A DNA stretch of 35,718 bases from positions 1 to 35,718 of the forward strand of contig NZ_BMOL01000012.1 of assembly GCF_014647055.1 (NCBI RefSeq), written 5' to 3'. Source of the stretch: Deinococcus aerolatus. GTDB taxonomy: Bacteria > Deinococcota > Deinococci > Deinococcales > Deinococcaceae. A program made the translations under genes and the position numbers. How positions within the stretch are numbered: position 1 is the stretch's first letter; each line of letters begins with the position of its first letter. Below are positions 24,687 to 32,490 of the stretch, piece after piece. The notes beneath the pieces were generated by a model, which did no database searches, was not told where the DNA came from, and saw only the letters and a list, made by a program, of their open reading frames with translations.

Positions 24687-25388
24687 CCCGCATTCACTCG
24701 GTATCTGGTTGGCCTGAGCAGCCACCGACGCCGGGACAGCCGCGTGTTTCCCATCGAGACCAGCTCCAGCCTGGTGACGCTGAGCGAACATGAACTGGTG
24801 CTGGTCATTGACCGGGACATTAGTGATCGCAGGCGCATAAAGGCGAATTGCGGCGTCTGAATAACTGCCTGGCCCACGACGCTCAGCATGACGCCCTGAC
24901 GGAGCTACCTAACCGCGTCTATGGAGCGCCTCGTCCAGGAACTGATGCGTGTCGAGCGCAATAGCGCGCATCTGGCGGTGATGTTCGTCGATCTCGATGA
25001 CTTCAAATGCGTGAACGACTCGCTTGGTTACGCCGCCGGAGACGCCGTACTGAGAGAAATCGCCGAGCGGATGCAACGTGCCTTGCGGCCCCGTGAAACG
25101 ATCGCCCGGGTGGGCGGTGACGAGTTTGTGGTGGTGGCGGCGGATCTGCAGGGCGCGCCGCATGCCGCGCGTGTGGCGAGGCAGGTTCAGGAGGCCGTTA
25201 TGAGGCCCATCTGCGTGGCGGGTGAAGAAGTGACTGTGGGATGCAGTGTCGGAATCAGCCTGTCATCGCAAGATGGCACGCAGGCAGATGACCTGTTGAG
25301 GCTCGCGGACCTGGCCATGTATGAGATCAAGAAAGAAGGCAAGAGTGCCGTGCACTTCTACTCGCCCAACAGACCCAGCCAGACCTGA
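24687..25388 (+). pseudogene. decayed PAS-GGDEF diguanylate cyclase
   Basis: Three frame segments form one protein. The PAS tail is at 24687-24850: FTRYLVGLSSHRRRDSRVFP, then VLVIDRDISDRRR. A linker in another frame (about 24842-24920) reads ELRRLNNCLAHDAQHDALTE, the usual run into GGDEF, then LPNRVY. A third frame from ATG 24921 gives 155 residues of GGDEF domain: MFVDLDDFKCVNDSLGYAAG, RVGGDEFVVVA and LADLAMYEIKKEGKSAVHFY. GGDEF itself is intact; the inhibitory site reads RPRE instead of RxxD. Two indels thus separate sensor, linker and cyclase. The last segment could still be made as a small protein from 24921, but it lacks the beginning of the cyclase fold. Confidence 0.7.
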
Positions 25389-25411
25389 GGACCACAACAA
25401 AATGAGGGTAA

Positions 25412-25965
25412 CCCGGTTTTGCGAAGCAGCCCCGTCTGTTTCCTGAAGTCTTCCTGGACGTCATTGAGAACCGACGTGGCACGCTGTTCGAGACCCTCGG
25501 CAGGCAGGCCACGGGATACGGCACCTTCCTGGTCTTTGAGAGGCTCGGGCTGGTGGGCGCGGGGCTGCAGGTGGTGGTCTGGGGGGAGAGGCGCTCCCCC
25601 CAGGGACTGATCGCGCCGGGACTGGGACTGACGGCCTGCCCTACGCGCTGATGTGGGCGTGCCAGCAGCCGGGCGTGCTGCTGGGACTGGGGTTTGGCCT
25701 GATCAACACGCCATTTCAGATGCTGCTGCATCGACGCGTTCTGGAAGCTTATCTGGGACGCATCTTCAACGTGCTGGGGATGGTGTCGGGTGTTGGGATG
25801 CCGCTGAGCCTGCTGCTGGTCTCGCCCGTGCTGGACCGACTTCCGCCGCCGCTGTGGTTCGGGGTGGTGGCGCTGGCCCAGGGTTTAAGCGGGGTGGTCT
25901 GGATTTGGGAAGTCCGCATAGAGGGGCATCAGCACACAGTGAAGGCTGATGCGGTGGGATCTTGA
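25412..25965 (+). pseudogene. C-terminal fragment of an MFS transporter, frameshifted
   Basis: The first frame (open from 25412) contains GTFLVFERLGLVGAGLQVVV and RRSPQGLIAPGLGLTA. The frame breaks at about 25640, where one C seems missing, and reading continues as ALMWACQQPGVLLGLGFGLI, then NTPFQMLLHRRVLEAYLGRI and PPPLWFGVVALAQGLSGVVW, ending at 25965. Together these give four or five hydrophobic helices of the second half of a 12-helix major facilitator. The N-terminal half is gone, replaced upstream by the PAS-GGDEF remnant. Substrate cannot be inferred. Confidence 0.6.
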
Positions 25966-25966
25966 G

Positions 25967-26053
25967 GCTGAGCACTTGGAGCAGGGCGAGTCTAGGGCAA
26001 GCCTGGGCCGGGACTTCGGCCTCAGCCGGGAGACCGTCTACCAGTACCTGTAG
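25967..26053 (+). pseudogene. C-terminal helix-turn-helix of a serine recombinase
   Basis: The frame reads AEHLEQGESRASLGRDFGLS, then RETVYQYL and a stop. This is the DNA-binding helix-turn-helix that ends Tn3-type resolvases and invertases (SRETxYxYL). Nothing of the catalytic domain remains. The last ~22 bases are almost identical to the recombinase remnant at 34842-35102, so both descend from one family. Confidence 0.65.
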
Positions 26054-26108
26054 GACATACCTAATGCATGACTTGTAGGGATACTTCAGGGTGCCACCAA
26101 ATTTGCAG

Positions 26109-27506
26109 TCAGGTTGGCGCCGGAAAGCGGGGCAAGGTCACGGGCTGCCCCTCCTGTGCGCGGGCAAGGAAGTCCCTATACCACTGCCCGGACTGCTTCA
26201 GGGTTCGCGCCTGGGTCTCAAAGTCCACATACACGATGCCGAAGCGCTTGTCGTACCCTTCTGCCCACTCGAAATTGTCCATCAAAGACCACGCGAAATA
26301 CCCAGTTACTTTCGCACCGTCTGTAATGGCGTCTCCCAGTGCGGCGAGATGCTGCTGGAAATACCGGGTTCGCGCCTCGTCCTGCACGTTGCCATCGGCG
26401 TTCACGGTGTCCGGGTACGACGCGCCGTTTTCGGTGATGTAAATGGCGACCGGGTTGTAATCCTTTTGCAGCCGCAGCATCAAGTCGGTCAGGCTCTGCG
26501 GAGCCACCTCCCAGTCAAAGCCGGTGTACTCGCTGCCCTCCACACGCAGCCCCCTGGCCCTCAGCCAGCCGTCGTCGGGGGCGTCTTCCACCACACTGCG
26601 AGAATACATGTTGACGCCCAGGAAATCGGACACCACACCGATCAAGTCCAGATCGCCGGGCAGCACCAGCCCCTGTGCCTGCGGGCTGGCGTCGCCCAGC
26701 AGTTCCACGAAGTCGCGCGGGTAGCCGCGCCCGAAGACAGGATCCAGATACCAGCGATTGGCAAAGCCATCCTGACGGTGGGCCGCCGCTTTATCCATCT
26801 CGCTGTCCGTTGCCGGATATGCCGCTGCCAGATTCAGGGTGATGCCCACCTGTGCGTCTGGCACATTCTTGCGTACCGCCTGCACGCCCAGCCCGTGCGC
26901 CAGCAGCAGATGGTGTGACGCGGCGAAACTCTCGGCCAAGTTGGTGTGGCCCGGCGCGTGGATGCCGTTGCCGTAGCCCATGAACGCGGCCACCCAAGGC
27001 TCGTTGATGGTGATCCAGTGCTTGACGCGGTCCCCCAGCGCCGTGGTGACAACCTCCGCGTAGTCGCCGAACGCCAGGGCCGTGTCGCGGGCAGGCCAGC
27101 CGCCCCTGTCTTGCAAGACCTGTGGCAAGTCCCAGTGGTATAGCGTCAGCCAGGGCGTGATGTCGCGGGCCAGGAGGCCGTCCACCACTCGGCTGTAAAA
27201 GTCCAGCCCGGCCTGGTTGGTGGCTCCACGTCCGCCAGGAACGATGCGCGGCCACGCTACGCTGAAGCGGTAAGCGTTGACGCCCAGGCTTTGAATCAGG
27301 TCCAGATCACGGTCCAGGCGGTGGTAATGGTCACAGGCCACGTCGCCGTTTTCACCGTTCAGCACTTTGCCCGGCGTGGCGCAGAAGGTGTCCCAGATGC
27401 TGGGGCTTCTGCCGTCTTCGTGGGCCGCCCCCTCAATCTGATAGCTGCTGGTGGCGACACCCCAGGTGAAGCGAGGTGGGAAGTTTTTGGGATTGGGCTG
27501 GGTCAT
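26109..27506 (-). CDS. GH1 beta-glucosidase
   Basis: This is a 465-residue glycoside hydrolase family 1 enzyme of normal length. The N-terminal signature FTWGVATSSYQIEGAAHEDG is at 13-32. The catalytic acid/base is Glu169 in HWITINEPW and the nucleophile is Glu359 in YITENGAS. Sugar-binding residues include Gln23, the His in YHWDLPQ (about 124) and the Trp/Glu pair in WSLMDNFEWAEGYDKRFGIV. There is no signal peptide, so it acts in the cytoplasm on imported beta-linked disaccharides or oligosaccharides. AGGAG six bases before the ATG supports the start. It is the last gene of a minus-strand operon after the two permeases (144-base gap), and the LacI-type repressor upstream probably governs it. 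Confidence 0.93.
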   Translation of the reverse strand: MTQPNPKNFPPRFTWGVATSSYQIEGAAHEDGRSPSIWDTFCATPGKVLNGENGDVACDHYHRLDRDLDLIQSLGVNAYRFSVAWPRIVPGGRGATNQAGLDFYSRVVDGLLARDITPWLTLYHWDLPQVLQDRGGWPARDTALAFGDYAEVVTTALGDRVKHWITINEPWVAAFMGYGNGIHAPGHTNLAESFAASHHLLLAHGLGVQAVRKNVPDAQVGITLNLAAAYPATDSEMDKAAAHRQDGFANRWYLDPVFGRGYPRDFVELLGDASPQAQGLVLPGDLDLIGVVSDFLGVNMYSRSVVEDAPDDGWLRARGLRVEGSEYTGFDWEVAPQSLTDLMLRLQKDYNPVAIYITENGASYPDTVNADGNVQDEARTRYFQQHLAALGDAITDGAKVTGYFAWSLMDNFEWAEGYDKRFGIVYVDFETQARTLKQSGQWYRDFLARAQEGQPVTLPRFPAPT

Positions 27507-27650
27507 GGAAACTCCTGGGGAAGAGGTAAATGTTTAGAGGAAAAGGGCAGCAAGGAAAAGACGATCAGCTCATCTACTTCTAGTTCACGCCGGTGGCTTT
27601 CATCAGCACGGGCTGCGTCAGCGCAAGCAAGGGGAATACGGTCGTTCTTC

Positions 27651-28535
27651 TCAGTCCTTGACCGCGCCGCTGGTCAGGCCAGAGATCACCTGGCGGCTGG
27701 CGAACAGAAAGATGATCAGCAGCGGAATCACGGTCAGGACCACCATCATCAGCGTTGCGCCCCAGTCGGCGTCGACGTTCGACGCCCCTCCAGTAATGGT
27801 TCGCAGCGACAGCGGCAGGGTCATGGTGCTGTCCTCGCTCAGGCGCATGATCAGCGCACCCTTGAAATTGTTCCACGAGCCCACAAAGGTCACGATGCCC
27901 AGGGTCGCCAGAATCGGGCGGATGAGCGGCACCACCACTTTCAGGAAGATCCCAAACTCTGTGGCCCCGTCCAGGCGCGCGGCCTCGATCAGCGATTTGG
28001 GCAGTGCCGAGACGATGTACTGGCGCATCAAAAAGATGCCGAAGGCGTTCGCCATGCCCGGCACCCACAGCGTTCTGGGCGTGCCGATCCAGTGCAAGAC
28101 GTTATTCATCACCAGAAAGCTGGGAATATCCATCACCAGCGGCGGAATGAGCATGGTGATCAGGATGAAGCCGAACAGGTACTGCTTGCCCCGGAAGTCG
28201 TACATGGCAAAGGCAAAGCCCGCCAGCGAACAGAAGAACAGCGTGGTGACGGTGGACAGTGTGGCGATGTAAAGCGAGTTCCAGAACTGCCGCAATGCAT
28301 AGTTGTCGGTGGCTGCCATCATCTTCTGAAAGTTGCTCACCAGAGAGTCCCCAAACCACAGGTGCGGCGGCACGGTGAAGATTTGTGCGCCGGGCAACGT
28401 GGCCCAGACGAACATCAGGTAGAAGGGGATGACCGACAGGAAGCAGGCGATGCCGACGAACAGCCATAAGCCCACGCGGCCAAACGGCAGGCGGGACTGG
28501 CGCCGGGGCGGTTTAGGGGTGGCCACAGTGGTCAT
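27651..28535 (-). CDS. ABC sugar permease, MalG type
   Basis: This is a 294-residue inner-membrane permease with six predicted hydrophobic helices (for example LWLFVGIACFLSVIPFYLMF near the start). The cytoplasmic EAA loop is clear: EAARLDGATEFGIFLKVVVP then LIRPI, the docking site for the ATPase. It belongs to the carbohydrate uptake (CUT1) group. The start ATG overlaps the stop of the partner permease by four bases (ATGA), indicating translational coupling and a 1:1 heterodimer. No ATPase gene lies in the operon, so the transporter probably uses a shared MsmK/MalK-type ATPase encoded elsewhere. Confidence 0.92.
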   Translation of the reverse strand: MTTVATPKPPRRQSRLPFGRVGLWLFVGIACFLSVIPFYLMFVWATLPGAQIFTVPPHLWFGDSLVSNFQKMMAATDNYALRQFWNSLYIATLSTVTTLFFCSLAGFAFAMYDFRGKQYLFGFILITMLIPPLVMDIPSFLVMNNVLHWIGTPRTLWVPGMANAFGIFLMRQYIVSALPKSLIEAARLDGATEFGIFLKVVVPLIRPILATLGIVTFVGSWNNFKGALIMRLSEDSTMTLPLSLRTITGGASNVDADWGATLMMVVLTVIPLLIIFLFASRQVISGLTSGAVKD

Positions 28536-29476
28536 GAGCGGCCTCCATCACGAGAGAACAAGAAATTGTTGATCATGCTCAGCACAAAGATCGCCAGAAA
28601 GAGCAGCCACGCCATGGCCGAGCCGTAGCCCATGTCCAGGTCACGGAAGGCCACGTTATAGATGTGCATGGCCGAGGTCAGCGCGGTGCCGCCGCTGCCG
28701 CCCGCCTGCCCCACCATGATGAATGGCTCCTCGAACAGTTGCATGTTGCCCACGATGGTCAGTGTGAAGGCGTAAAACATCATGGGGCGCAGCAGCGGCA
28801 GCGTGATGAAGAAAAACTTCTGCACCTTGGTTGCGCCGTCCACCGTGGCCGCCTCATAGACATCCTCGCTGATGGCCTGGAGGCCGCTGAGGTACAGGAT
28901 CACGTTCCAACCCACGTAGCGCCAGAACACCACCACGGCCACCGACACCGGCACGAGGTCCGGCTGCGCCAGCCAGCGAACTGGTCCCAGGCCCACCACC
29001 GACAGGGCGTAATTCAGCAAGCCCAAGTTCTCGGAATACAGCATTCCGAACACGATGGTGATGGCCACCGCGTTGGTGATGTACGGCAGAAACAGAATGG
29101 TGCTGATGCCGCCCTGCCACCTGCGCAAGGACTGGTTGATGATGAAGGCCAGTGGCAGGGCCACCAGATGTTGGGGTATGCCTGCCAGCAGCCCGATCCA
29201 GACCGTGTTCTTCAGGGCCACCCAGAACTGGTCCTCCGCACCTAGCGCCAGAGCGAAGTTCTCCCAACCCACGTATTGCCAGTTGCCCAGTCCGTCCAGG
29301 GGATTCCACAGGTGAAAGGCCAGAAACAGGCTGAAGGCCAGCGGAAACAGCCCGAAGATCAGGAACAGGATGAAGAATGGGCTGGTGAAGATATACGGCG
29401 CGAAGCGCTGCTGAAAGCGGTCATAGCTCCAGCGGCGGCGGGGCGGGCTGGGGGTCAGGGGCAGGTGTTTTTGCAT
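28532..29476 (-). CDS. ABC sugar permease, MalF type
   Basis: This is a 314-residue permease with a short basic N-terminus (about 30 residues) and six hydrophobic helices, starting with FFILFLIFGLFPLAFSLFLA. Its EAA loop is EAATVDGATKVQKFFFITLP followed by LLRP. It should pair with the MalG-type permease, whose start codon overlaps its stop. Upstream, a 126-base gap with a strong hairpin separates it from the binding-protein gene. That arrangement usually keeps the binding protein more abundant than the membrane parts. Confidence 0.92.
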   Translation of the reverse strand: MQKHLPLTPSPPRRRWSYDRFQQRFAPYIFTSPFFILFLIFGLFPLAFSLFLAFHLWNPLDGLGNWQYVGWENFALALGAEDQFWVALKNTVWIGLLAGIPQHLVALPLAFIINQSLRRWQGGISTILFLPYITNAVAITIVFGMLYSENLGLLNYALSVVGLGPVRWLAQPDLVPVSVAVVVFWRYVGWNVILYLSGLQAISEDVYEAATVDGATKVQKFFFITLPLLRPMMFYAFTLTIVGNMQLFEEPFIMVGQAGGSGGTALTSAMHIYNVAFRDLDMGYGSAMAWLLFLAIFVLSMINNFLFSRDGGRS

Positions 29477-29540
29477 GCGGTCATCCTTTCGTGCCGTGGG
29501 TCGGGCAGGGGCCGGACGGGGAGGTGGTGCATTGAAGACA

Positions 29541-29588
29541 CAGTGAACGCTGGAGGAGCCACCTTCGCTCTCCTCCAGCCGGTCACTG
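29541..29588 (-). promoter_or_regulatory. intercistronic hairpin between binding-protein and permease genes
   Basis: GCTGGAGGAG (29549-29558) pairs with CTCCTCCAGC (29570-29579). Outside it, CAGTGA (29541-29546) pairs with TCACTG (29583-29588), giving an extended 16-bp stem with one small internal loop. There is no T tract, so it is more likely a 3' stabiliser or partial attenuator than a full terminator. Confidence 0.6.
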
Positions 29589-29602
29589 AACCTGGCCCGG
29601 GC

Positions 29603-30850
29603 TCAGCGGGCGCGGCGCAGAATCTGGGTGCGGGCGTCAGCCAGGGCCTTTTTGATGTCCTTGCCCTGCTCCAGCACATTGGTCAGCTCGGTGTTGACGA
29701 TCTGATCGGCCACCGAGTCGTACTTGTTGACGTCAATCGGCTGGGTCTTGCGGGCGGCGTCGCGCCACAGCACGCGGGCTTTCTGGTCGCCCAGGAACGG
29801 CACCCCCTGGCTGAAGATGGTGTCGTTCTGTGCAGTCAGCAGCGCCGGGAACGCACCGTTGTCGGTGAACGCCTTGAGCTGTGCCTCTTGGTTGAGGGTC
29901 ATGAACTTGATGAACTCCCAGGCCATCGCTTTGTTCTTGGCGGCGGTGGGAATGGCGTAAAAGGTGCCGCCCCATGAGGCATAGCCGCCCTCGGGTAGGT
30001 TCTGCACGCGCCACAGGCCCTTGGTGTCAGGGGCCATCCAGTTTTGCAGCGCGCCGGTCAGCCACGCGCCGCTGAACTGCGTGGCCACCGTGCCCTTCTT
30101 GAACGCGTCGTACCATTCGTTGCTCCACTCACCAATCTTGGCGTCCAGACCAGCGTCGCGCACCTGTTTGGCAAGGGTAAAGGCGCGCACGAACCGGGCG
30201 TTGTCGGGGCCGACGAGCAGGTTGTTCTTGCTGTCGAAGTAGATGCCCTCACCGGGCTTGAGGTTGGTGCGGCTGACCACGCCGTAGATCCCCCCTGCAG
30301 CGTTGATCAGCGAGGCCCCGGTCTTGGCCTTGATTACCTTCCCGGCAGCGATATAGCTGTCCCAGTCCTTCATCATGGTTTCGGGCTTCACTCCCGCCTT
30401 ATCCAGGATGTCCTTGCGGTACAGGAAGGTGCCCGGGCCGATGTCAGTGGGCATGCCGACGAAGCGCTTGTCCGCGCTGGTGGCCTGAGCGATGGTAAAC
30501 GGCGTGAACAATTTCTTGTACTGAGCGGCGTTGTAGGGGGCCTTGTTCATGTCTTCGAGGCCCTTGCCCTCGGCGAACTTGCCGACCCAGCCGATTTCCA
30601 CAGCCATCACGTCGGGCAGACCCTGTCCGGTGGCCAGCGCGGTGGTCATGGCGGTGTGGTGGTCGCCGATCTCCTGCGTTTGCAGTTTGATCGCCACGTT
30701 GGGGTACTTCTTGTTCCAGGCCGGGAGAATAGCTTTGATAGAGCTGTCCAGACTGGGGAAGACGGCGACGTTCAGGGTCATCTTCTCCTGGGCGTGGGCC
30801 GTGGTGGCGAGCAGTGCGGTGACGAGGGCGAGCGTGGCGATTTTCTTCAT
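29603..30850 (-). CDS. ABC sugar-binding protein
   Basis: This is a 415-residue extracytoplasmic solute-binding protein of the maltose-binding (family 1) type. The signal peptide MKKIATLALVTALLATTAHA would be cut before QEK; there is no lipobox. The body has the family order: VAVFPSLDSSIKAILPAWNK at the start, a middle GTFLYRKDILDKAGVKPETM, and VATQFSGAWLTGAL with LPEGGYASWGGTFYAIPTAA near the ligand site. Its ligand is probably a beta-linked oligosaccharide, judged only by the GH1 enzyme in the operon. GGAGG five bases before the ATG is a strong ribosome site. A perfect LacI-type operator lies 20 bases upstream of the ATG, so this is the likely first gene of the regulated transcript. Confidence 0.92.
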   Translation of the reverse strand: MKKIATLALVTALLATTAHAQEKMTLNVAVFPSLDSSIKAILPAWNKKYPNVAIKLQTQEIGDHHTAMTTALATGQGLPDVMAVEIGWVGKFAEGKGLEDMNKAPYNAAQYKKLFTPFTIAQATSADKRFVGMPTDIGPGTFLYRKDILDKAGVKPETMMKDWDSYIAAGKVIKAKTGASLINAAGGIYGVVSRTNLKPGEGIYFDSKNNLLVGPDNARFVRAFTLAKQVRDAGLDAKIGEWSNEWYDAFKKGTVATQFSGAWLTGALQNWMAPDTKGLWRVQNLPEGGYASWGGTFYAIPTAAKNKAMAWEFIKFMTLNQEAQLKAFTDNGAFPALLTAQNDTIFSQGVPFLGDQKARVLWRDAARKTQPIDVNKYDSVADQIVNTELTNVLEQGKDIKKALADARTQILRRAR

Positions 30851-30870
30851 AATGACCTCCGGGGTCTGTT

Positions 30871-30884
30871 TGAAAGCGGTTTCA
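30871..30884. promoter_or_regulatory. LacI-family operator upstream of the binding-protein gene
   Basis: TGAAAGCGGTTTCA matches the LacI/GalR-type consensus TGNAANCGNTTNCA at every fixed position. It sits between the repressor gene and the start of the binding-protein gene, in the 5' leader of the latter, where a bound repressor would block the transporter operon. Confidence 0.75.
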
Positions 30885-30931
30885 GATTGGGCGTGAGATG
30901 GGGCAGTGTAGGAGTTGAAAAATGTTGGTCC

Positions 30932-31957
30932 TCATTGGCCTGCAGCAGCAGGAGAATGTGGTGCTGGCCCGGTGGATTCGCGGATGATCAGTTGTGGAAT
31001 GTATGGGGTCATCGGGGGGGACTCTCCGGCCAGCAGGCGCAGCACGTTTTCGGCGGCCTGCTGACCCAGTTCGTTCACGGCCTGATGTAAGGTGGTCAGC
31101 GGCGGCGTGGTGTAGCGCGAGGAAAACAGATCGTCGAAGCCAGTCAGAGACATGTCCTGTGGCACACGTATGCCCCGGCGGTACAGGGCCAGCCGCGCGC
31201 CCAGGGCCATCTGATCGTTGGCGCAGACCAGCGCGGTAAAAGGCAGGTCCAAGGCCAGCAGTTCGGCGGCGGCCTGCTCACCGCTGGCCTCGGTGTAGTC
31301 GCCGCGCTGCATCAGCTCTGGGCGCAGGGGCAGGCCGAGTTCGCGCATGGCCACTTCGAAGCCCTCGCGCCGTTCGACAGCGTCCTGCTGTGTCTCTAGA
31401 CCGGAAATATAGGCCACTTCGCGGTGGCCCAGTTCGGCCAGATGGCGCACCACTTGCCGGATGCCTTCGCGGTTGTCGATCAGCACGCAGCGCTCGGTCA
31501 GGCCCACCACCTGGCGGCCCACCGCCACCAGCGGCACCCGCGCAGCCACATGCTGCAGGGCCTCGTCCTCGATCACCCCTCCCAGCACGATCATCGCGTC
31601 GACCCGGCGGCGCATCAACAGATCCAGCGCCTGCTGTTCCTGTCCAGCGTTCCAGTGACCGCTGACCACCAGGGGGTGATAAGAACTGCCCTCCAAGCCG
31701 CGCTCGATGCCGGCCAGCATCTCGCCGTAAAACGGGCTGCTGATGTTCTGGGTCAGCACTCCCACCGAGAAACTGCGTCCATTCGCCAGCGCCTGGGCCT
31801 GCACGTTGGGGACGAAATTCAGGCGCTGGATGACTGCCTCCACCCGTTCACGCTTATCCGGCGTGACATTGGCGGTGCCGTTCAAAATGCGCGACACGGT
31901 GCTGGGTGAAACACCCGCTTCCCGCGCCACGTGCATCAGCGTGACGGTTGCAGACAT
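30932..31957 (-). CDS. LacI-family transcriptional repressor
   Basis: This is a 341-residue LacI/GalR regulator from the ATG at 31957, which has GGGAG seven bases upstream; the reading up to 32020 would add 21 unlikely residues. The N-terminal helix-turn-helix with hinge reads VTLMHVAREAGVSPSTVSRI, and LNFVPNVQAQALANGRS follows. The periplasmic-binding-like effector domain includes SVGVLTQNISSPFYGEMLAG, DAMIVLGG, HREVAYISGL, ALVCANDQMALGARLAL and VPQDMSLTGFDDL. It should bind the sugar imported by the adjacent operon and release the palindromes at 30871 and 32039. The second site overlaps its own -35 box, so it probably represses itself. Confidence 0.92.
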   Translation of the reverse strand: MSATVTLMHVAREAGVSPSTVSRILNGTANVTPDKRERVEAVIQRLNFVPNVQAQALANGRSFSVGVLTQNISSPFYGEMLAGIERGLEGSSYHPLVVSGHWNAGQEQQALDLLMRRRVDAMIVLGGVIEDEALQHVAARVPLVAVGRQVVGLTERCVLIDNREGIRQVVRHLAELGHREVAYISGLETQQDAVERREGFEVAMRELGLPLRPELMQRGDYTEASGEQAAAELLALDLPFTALVCANDQMALGARLALYRRGIRVPQDMSLTGFDDLFSSRYTTPPLTTLHQAVNELGQQAAENVLRLLAGESPPMTPYIPQLIIRESTGPAPHSPAAAGQ

Positions 31958-32024
31958 AAGTGGACTCCCGGCAGGCAAAGTTACCTGTCCTATAAATCTG
32001 GAGAAAGACTTGTTGTACATCTAG

Positions 32025-32053
32025 AGCATAGATCACTCTGAAAGCGCTGTCAA
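32025..32053 (-). promoter_or_regulatory. repressor-gene promoter with overlapping LacI-type operator
   Basis: On the minus strand a perfect -35 TTGACA (32053-32048) is followed by a 17-base spacer and TATGCT (32030-32025) as -10. The palindrome TGAAAGCGCTGTCA (32039-32052) differs from the LacI-type consensus at one position and covers the -35. This is the layout of an autorepressed promoter. It may also affect the divergent lipoprotein gene. Confidence 0.65.
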
Positions 32054-32199
32054 GAATGGGCAGACGCGCCTGTCGCTGCGTGACGAGACTGAGTTTTTGA
32101 GATTGCTGTCGCGCCCGGTGCCTGTTTGACGGTCAGGCCCTGGGCAATGCGTGAATTATGAATGCCTGGGTCATAGGTCCTGTGGGAAAGGTTGCCGCA

Positions 32200-32230
32200 T
32201 GTTCGGGCGAGAAAACGTCTCGCCCGAACA
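32200..32230. repeat. perfect 13-bp palindrome in the divergent leader region
   Basis: TGTTCGGGCGAGA (32200-32212) and its exact complement (32218-32230) flank AAACG. No T tract follows on either strand, so it is not a classical terminator. It lies about 260 bases ahead of the lipoprotein gene; the rest of 32054-32490 contains no gene I can support. Confidence 0.6.
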
Positions 32231-32490
32231 CAGCGGAATGGGCTCTGCAATTTGGTTTTTTGCTGACTGCCCCAAGCAGTGTCAGGGCAGCTTTTCGCTA
32301 CCACCTCTCGCCACGGCGCAACAGGCAACTCGCTTTTGGGCGAGCACTGTGTAAGATGCAGGGGCAACGACAGTCGAAGAGGACCCGGTATATGAAGGGC
32401 GCACAGTTTCTTGATCCGGCGTGTGCCGCAGACCGGGAGGTGCTGGACACCTGTCCATCTCCGGTGACTGAATTCGAGGAGGTCAAAGAC

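Noticed and set aside
27291..28469. 392-codon open frame on the plus strand
   Set aside because: It is antisense to the GH1 and MalG-type genes; its Gln/His/Arg-rich composition is typical of a GC-driven shadow.
30044..31090. 348-codon plus-strand open frame
   Set aside because: It is antisense to the binding protein and repressor, both strongly supported.
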